Shown piece after piece: positions 58,810 through 64,000 of a stretch of 64,000 nt of DNA. Source of the DNA: Siphonodentalium dalli (Eukaryota > Mollusca > Scaphopoda > Gadilida > Siphonodentaliidae); assembly GCA_032622095.1 (NCBI GenBank), contig CP136069.1, positions 16,768,273 through 16,832,272 of the forward strand. Reading direction: 5' to 3'. Within the stretch, counting starts at the first letter, position 1. Every line of letters begins with the position of its first letter. Made by a program: the position numbers and the translations under genes. The notes below the pieces were generated by a model. That model was not told the origin of the DNA. It did not search any database and worked only from the letters and a program-made list of their open reading frames with translations.

Positions 58810-61800
58810 ATGAGTAATATTAAAGTGTTGTCTCTGAACTGCCGTGGACTTAACCAAACCGAGAAACGCCGCGACGTATTTAATCACATTCGTAACCTTG
58901 GTGGATCGATATACTGTTTGCAAGACACACACTTCACAAAACACATGGAAAGATGCATTGAAGCAGAATGGGGATTTAAAGCGATAATGGCTTCATACAC
59001 TTCCCAGGCTAGGGGTGTAGCTATTTTATTAAGAAACAACTTCGAATATATTATTCACGAAACACATAGAGATACTAATGGGAATTTTATTATACTAGAC
59101 ATAACTATAGAAAATATTCGTTTAAGTTTGGTGAACTTGTATGGACCAAATGAAGATAATCCAGCCTTTTACGCAAACTTGGAAAAATTAATTACCCAGA
59201 TTGGGAACACGCAAATAATCATGTGCGGAGACTGGAACCTTGTTCAGAATCAAGACCTAGATACTTATAACTACAAGCATACAAATAATCCCAATGCCAA
59301 AAATGCAGTTGGTGACCTTGCAGGCAGCCTTGAGCTATTTGACGCATGGAGACTATTTAACAAACAGGAAAGACGTTACACATGGAGAAGGAAATCCCCT
59401 ATTAAAATGGCGAGGCTAGATTACTTTTTAATTTCTGAGGACCTCCTTAACCTAATGGAAGAAGGAATGGCAATTTTACCTGTGTACAAATCAGACCATT
59501 CTATTATTTCACTCCAATTAAAACTCAGTAATATCAAGTCTGGTCCGGGTTTCTGGAAATTTAATAATTCTCTTCTGTACTGTAGAGAATACGTTGATTT
59601 AGTAAAAGGAATTATAAATGAAAATAAAATGAGATACTCACACTCCTCTTATGAGACTGTAAATGAAAGTAAAACAAAATTCTCCATTAGCAAACGACTA
59701 TTCCTCGACGCAGTGCTGCTTGATATAAGAGGCGCCACTATACGCTTTTCAGCAAACCGCAAACGAGAACGAACGAAAATTGAGAAAAATCTAACATCCA
59801 AAAAAGCGAACATTATTTCAGACCTAGAGAAACCATCGCATACATCCGAAGAAAAACAACAAAAAATGAATGACTTAGAAAAAGTAGAAGTTGAAATCGA
59901 AAAAATGCGAAAAGAAACAATCCGCGGATCCATGGTTAGATCTCGCGCAAAATGGATAGAGGATGGTGAAAAACCAACAAAATACTTTCTTAATCTAGAA
60001 AAACGTAACTATATTTCAAAAACTATTACTTGTTTGACCACCGCAAATGGTAGTGCTATCACAAAACAAGCCGATATCATGAAAGAAGCAAGAAACTTTT
60101 ACCTGAATTTATACTCTAGTAGGTCTATGGATGATCGTGACACACATTCTGTCCTTAACGATGGGTCATTTCCCAAACTAAGCACTATGCCAGCAACAAG
60201 TATTGAAGGGCCATTAACCCTACAAGAATTAACAGACGCGCTGAGGAAAACCAAAAATAATAAAAGCCCAGGGCCTTCAGGATACACATGTGAATTTTAT
60301 AAATTCTTTTGGTCTCACTTTGGCCCCCTTTTAACACAGTCGCTAAATGAATCATTTTCAACGGGGGAACTGTCAATCACACAAAAGCAAGGAATTATAA
60401 TAATGATCCCTAAAAAGGACAGAAATAGGCAGATGTTAAAAAACTGGCGTCCTATTACCCTTTTGAATACATCTTACAAACTAGCCTCGTCATGTATAGC
60501 GGACAGACTAAAACGTGTACTCCCATCGATAATCAACCCTGATCAAACCGGGTTTTTATCTGGTAGATATATAGGTGACAACACCCGACTAATATACGAC
60601 ATAATTCACAGGACAAAACAAGAAAATAAATCTGGCCTACTACTTCTTATCGATTTTGAAAAAGCATTTGACACTGTTTCATGGTCATTTATAAGAAAAT
60701 GTCTTGACCTTTTTAATTTCGGAGATTCTGTAAAGAAATGGCTATCAATTTTGTATGAGAATGCCAGCTCATCTATTCTGATTAATGGTCATATTTCTCA
60801 GAGCTTCATGCTAGGTAGAGGCTGCCGCCAGGGTGACCCAATATCACCGTATATCTTTCTCCTCTGTGCTGAAGTTTTGGCGCTGATGATACGCCAAAAC
60901 AATACAATTAAAGGGATATTACTCGGTGGTTACAAAATAACACAATATGCGGACGACACGACGCTCATTCTTGATGGTTCTGAAAATAGTCTACGCGAAT
61001 CGTACTTAACACTGGACGAATTTGCTCGGGTATCGGGTCTGCGCATAAATCCTGAAAAGTGTCAAGCATCATGGATAGGGATAGGGTCACATACTAAAAT
61101 AAGACAAGTTCTTAAGGAATTAAACCTGTCTACTGTAAACACTTTTAATTTTCTAGGGATACATTTCGACACTAATTTAACAAACATGAATATAAACTAC
61201 AATTATAAACTCGAAGATATAGAAAAGATCACAAAAATTTGGAAACACAGACTCCTGACCCCGTTAGGTAGAATAACAGTTGTCAAATCCCTTATCTTAC
61301 CAAAATTGACACACCTATTTATAACCCTCCCAAGTCCAGATAAAGCATTTTTGAAGACCATAAATACCATTCTATATAATTTCATCTGGAATTCCAAACG
61401 CGATAGAATAAAAAGAAAACAATTATGTACCGAATATATGTACGGAGGTTTGAAGATGATTAATGTTGAAAACTTTGATAGCGCCATGAAAATTAGCTGG
61501 ATTAGACGCTTGGTTTGCAAACAATCGAAATGGGCCTCACTATGCAATGGCAATTCTTTTTTAAAAGACCCACTCTTTCTCACTTATCACCCAAATTATA
61601 TTGTAAAGCAAACAGACAAGTTCGCAAATCCATTCTGGAGAGATGTTTTCTCAGCATGGTGTAAATTTATGCGATTAAATAATTCAAATAATAGTATTAT
61701 GGCCTCAACTGTATGGAATAATCCGAAAATAAAAATCGGAGGTTCGTCGATCAACTTTAAATGGTGGAGAGATGCCGGAATATATTTTATAAATGATCTA

Positions 61801-62592
61801 TTCCAATCAGATAATACATGCCATACCCCACGCACACTTTATGCAACTTTCAACATCCGCGTTGATTTCATAACAATCAACAGCATGAAGCGTCAGATTG
61901 TGGCATTGGCAAGTTCTCTTAACCAACCCTTAATCCGTATACCCTACCCATGTATACCAAACAATCTCATTCCGATACTCCGTTGTGTAAAAGGCTGTCA
62001 ATTATTTTATAAAATTCTATCAAATGAGAAAACCATGCCGAATGCATGTCAAAAATTGGAATCCAAATTTGGCGAGAAAATAGAAAATTGGGAAGAATAT
62101 TTGAGCATGCCCTTTAAAACGACAACGGATACGAAATTACAGTGGCTCCAATTCAGAATAAACACACGAATTATTAGTACCAATAAATTTCTGAAGGTGG
62201 CTAACCTTCGAGTCGACGATTTTTGCAATCGTTGTCATAGCGTACAGGAAACCATTTCTCACATTTTCTGGGACTGTCCCCACGTCAAAACCTTTATGAT
62301 AGAAATTGAAACATGGGCAAGAAACAACCAATTTCCCATTGATCTAACAAAAAAGAATATAATTATTGGCATAGATCATGAATACAAAAATTCAAAAAGT
62401 AATCTGTTCCTACTAGTGCTGAAACAATATATATATAGAACAAAATTCACGCCCACACAACTATCACTTCGACCGTTCCTTTGTGATCTTCAATTTAGGT
62501 ATGAATGCGAGAGATACAACGCAAAATGTAACATGAACTATGAATTCGATAACCAATGGCTGACACTTCGAAATGCCTTAAAAATTAAATAA
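58810..62592 (+). CDS. LINE ORF2: APE endonuclease and reverse transcriptase
   Basis: From the Met that starts MSNIKVLSLNCRG the protein has 1260 residues. It would nick target DNA and copy the LINE RNA into the nick. Residues about 3-235 are an APE-type endonuclease: Asn10 in LNCRG, QDTH (Glu-equivalent is Asp39), GDWN (140-143), DYFLIS and SDH (228-230). The reverse transcriptase covers about 460-740: SPGPSGY, NWRPITLLN, DQTGFLSGR, DFEKAFD (615-621), RGCRQGDPISPYIFLL and YADD (713-716). A CCHC knuckle lies near the end (C1139, C1142, H1151, C1156). The series fits the Tx1/L1 group. The frame is open 54 nt further upstream, but the first conserved block begins at this Met. Catalytic residues are present, with a conservative Glu-to-Asp in the endonuclease. 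Confidence 0.92.
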   Translation: MSNIKVLSLNCRGLNQTEKRRDVFNHIRNLGGSIYCLQDTHFTKHMERCIEAEWGFKAIMASYTSQARGVAILLRNNFEYIIHETHRDTNGNFIILDITIENIRLSLVNLYGPNEDNPAFYANLEKLITQIGNTQIIMCGDWNLVQNQDLDTYNYKHTNNPNAKNAVGDLAGSLELFDAWRLFNKQERRYTWRRKSPIKMARLDYFLISEDLLNLMEEGMAILPVYKSDHSIISLQLKLSNIKSGPGFWKFNNSLLYCREYVDLVKGIINENKMRYSHSSYETVNESKTKFSISKRLFLDAVLLDIRGATIRFSANRKRERTKIEKNLTSKKANIISDLEKPSHTSEEKQQKMNDLEKVEVEIEKMRKETIRGSMVRSRAKWIEDGEKPTKYFLNLEKRNYISKTITCLTTANGSAITKQADIMKEARNFYLNLYSSRSMDDRDTHSVLNDGSFPKLSTMPATSIEGPLTLQELTDALRKTKNNKSPGPSGYTCEFYKFFWSHFGPLLTQSLNESFSTGELSITQKQGIIIMIPKKDRNRQMLKNWRPITLLNTSYKLASSCIADRLKRVLPSIINPDQTGFLSGRYIGDNTRLIYDIIHRTKQENKSGLLLLIDFEKAFDTVSWSFIRKCLDLFNFGDSVKKWLSILYENASSSILINGHISQSFMLGRGCRQGDPISPYIFLLCAEVLALMIRQNNTIKGILLGGYKITQYADDTTLILDGSENSLRESYLTLDEFARVSGLRINPEKCQASWIGIGSHTKIRQVLKELNLSTVNTFNFLGIHFDTNLTNMNINYNYKLEDIEKITKIWKHRLLTPLGRITVVKSLILPKLTHLFITLPSPDKAFLKTINTILYNFIWNSKRDRIKRKQLCTEYMYGGLKMINVENFDSAMKISWIRRLVCKQSKWASLCNGNSFLKDPLFLTYHPNYIVKQTDKFANPFWRDVFSAWCKFMRLNNSNNSIMASTVWNNPKIKIGGSSINFKWWRDAGIYFINDLFQSDNTCHTPRTLYATFNIRVDFITINSMKRQIVALASSLNQPLIRIPYPCIPNNLIPILRCVKGCQLFYKILSNEKTMPNACQKLESKFGEKIENWEEYLSMPFKTTTDTKLQWLQFRINTRIISTNKFLKVANLRVDDFCNRCHSVQETISHIFWDCPHVKTFMIEIETWARNNQFPIDLTKKNIIIGIDHEYKNSKSNLFLLVLKQYIYRTKFTPTQLSLRPFLCDLQFRYECERYNAKCNMNYEFDNQWLTLRNALKIK

Positions 62593-63042
62593 TAGTGTAA
62601 TTGAAAACAAGATTTTTCAGGCACAAAGTACACCCCGAGCTTAACAATGACTGGACAACACACAAAAGAAATCAATTACCTGGTACCCGAGCGGAAGACA
62701 CTTATACAATATCTGTACAATTTCAGTACACCGATCATTTTTACTTTCCAATCATATTCCCCGAGAACGTCAATAGATATGCCGGTTTGCTTAACAATAC
62801 CACAATTTTTGTTCAGCTACAGTCCGAAACATCAAGATAGCGTTGTGTATTTTCCCCGAGTGCTGTCGAACCAATAATTACAACAACTACAATATTTGCA
62901 ATACAGTTGCAATATGTTAGATTGTCTATTTATATTGTTTTTTTGGTAAATTCAGAATGTAAAAATATTTAAAACTGCACATAGTGTTTGGAACTTTGAT
63001 TATACAAACTTTAAATACTACATGTAACCAAATATTTTGAAG

Positions 63043-63073
<31 letters not shown>

Positions 63074-63385
63074 ACAAAAAATTATGTTATCAGCATGGTT
63101 GTAGCAAAATAGAGCCAATTTTCTGGAGAAAAATAAATTATACCAGCGTAGCCTAAAATTCACTTTTAACCTGAACACTCTTTGTTAAAATTATCCAAAC
63201 ACACTGTGTGCCTTTAAATATTTTAGAATTATATGTAAGAAAGTAGGCCAGGGCATGGTAGAGTCTCACTCTTCCAAGCTTTGGATTGAGAGAATGAATG
63301 TCTGTGAATTTGTGTCTTTCTTCCTTTGTCATTCTTTCTGCTAAATAAAAAATTATAAAAATAAAATAAATAAATAATAAAAAAA
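62593..63385 (+). other. LINE 3' untranslated region
   Basis: AT-rich 3' region with an AAAAC run at about 63044-63085 and an A-rich tail. Short frames here have no motif. Confidence 0.7.
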
Positions 63386-63401
63386 AGATTCACTGAATCT
63401 C
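63386..63401 (+). repeat. LINE target-site duplication, right
   Basis: AGATTCACTGAATCTC follows directly after the A-rich tail. Its first A cannot be told apart from the tail. Confidence 0.85.
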
Positions 63402-63433
63402 AATGTAGGAGGTTTGGTCCTGGATTTCTCTGT

Positions 63434-63605
63434 ATGTTTGTGTTTTGCGTTCTACAAGGGGGTGGGTGTCAAAACATGGTTGGAAAAAACTCTATGAAAT
63501 GGAAAACAATTTGGGGTCGGGGGTGGGTGGGTCCAAAAAGTGGTCATCGGCAAAAAAGTAGCATACGTGTCTGGAAATTGTTTCCGACCCCACCCCCCCC
63601 CCCCA
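63434..63605. repeat. G/C-run hairpin module
   Basis: AACAATTTGGGGTCGGGGG pairs with GAAATTGTTTCCGACCCC around 63550. GTGGGTGTCAAAACATGG and GGAAAAAACT resemble 27340-27372. Confidence 0.5.
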
Positions 63606-63609
63606 ATGC

Positions 63610-63830
63610 AGCCTTATATATCGTAAGGTGCCTGATAGAATAGCCATTCGGCCACAACCTCTGTTGACATTGAGAGCATAATTCCTTCAGTACTTGATGT
63701 GTTCATGACTGCAAATAGGGTATATGGATATATAAAAATTTGCCTTTATTGTTTGTCCAGCTCTGGTGAGCATGATGCATGGTATGATGCTAATGTCTGT
63801 ATAACAGAACGATGCATCTATTTACAAGGA
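63610..63830 (+). repeat. Relative of the 54850 tandem unit
   Basis: CCTGATAGAATAGCCATTC, CACAACCTCTGTTGA and GCAAATAGGGTA share order with the units at 54850-55450. Confidence 0.35.
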
Positions 63831-63899
63831 AGGTATATATAGTGTTGCCGAAAAACATTTTCAACAGTCACGTTGTTTGATTCAGAATGGAATTTTTAT

Positions 63900-64000
63900 G
63901 ATCATGATGATGATGATGATGGTGAGATGACGATGTCAATGATGATTACGATGATGATGACGATGATGATGGTGATGTTGATGATAATGGTGATGATGGT
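63900..64000 (+). repeat. GAT/GATGGT microsatellite
   Basis: Imperfect GAT repeats run to the window end. A frame through them would be Asp/Met-rich and is not a gene. Confidence 0.95.

Larger units (their letters stand above)
58565..63385 (+). mobile_element. Tx1/L1-type LINE with intact ORF2
   Basis: The element lies between two exact 16-bp direct repeats. It has a 245-bp leader, one 3.8-kb reading frame and a 0.8-kb 3' region ending in an A-rich AAATAAATAAATAATAAA tail. This is the layout of a target-primed insertion. There is no separate gag-like ORF1, so the insertion may be 5'-truncated between ORF1 and ORF2, or belong to a single-ORF lineage. The exact duplication and open frame suggest a recent insertion. 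Confidence 0.85.

Overview
This window looks like ordinary-to-repeat-rich nuclear DNA of a marine invertebrate, most likely a bivalve mollusc. The evidence is an AT-rich, intron-bearing layout with metazoan exons (ZGPAT, C-type lectin domains, a cadherin fragment), a mollusc-like 5S rRNA-derived sequence, a full-length Tx1/L1-type LINE, and several tandem-core elements that end in GGAC runs plus a hairpin, a type well known from bivalves. The species call is inference. There are no operons or prokaryotic features. A 100-base run of N at 31401-31500 marks an assembly gap.

Region 1-12.4 kb: two minus-strand exons of a ZGPAT-like gene (2527-2623 and 733-857) whose splice phases fit each other; the gene continues off the left edge. 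Its introns carry piggyBac-like MITEs (head to head at 1-664), a TA-flanked palindromic MITE, a 14-copy minisatellite and a 6.07-kb fold-back element (3013-9085). Next come a tandem-core element with a GGAC tail (9305-10190) and a TA-flanked MITE (11586-12155) that appears to sit inside an open exon-like frame.

Region 12.4-28.9 kb: a 5-kb Helentron/pearl-like element made of about 165-bp units (12402-17481), holding a 1.49-kb duplicated block and a 0.9-kb unrelated insert. Then a nested pair of fold-back elements (outer 19441-25593, inner about 19597-24487), a degraded LINE 3' end, a cadherin exon fragment between two 400-bp inverted arms (26936-28445), and another piggyBac-like MITE (28537-28928).

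Region 28.9-58.5 kb: mostly non-coding. It holds two C-type lectin-like terminal exons facing each other (plus strand at 34697, minus strand at 52691), a 22-copy 54-bp satellite, a hAT-type non-autonomous element with an 8-bp target duplication, a 5S-derived pseudogene, a decayed SWIM-like fragment, several hairpin MITEs, a split 29-bp minisatellite, 0.4-kb direct repeats, and a 70-bp minisatellite that has copied a lectin splice acceptor about seven times.

Region 58.5-64 kb: an apparently full-length-ORF LINE (58565-63385) with a 1260-residue endonuclease/reverse transcriptase, flanked by an exact 16-bp target-site duplication, followed by short repeats and a GAT microsatellite.

The only intact long reading frame is the LINE protein. 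Host coding content is limited to single exons whose remaining parts lie outside the window or were not found. The long open frames inside the 45-bp and 54-bp arrays are artefacts of repeat periods that divide by three.
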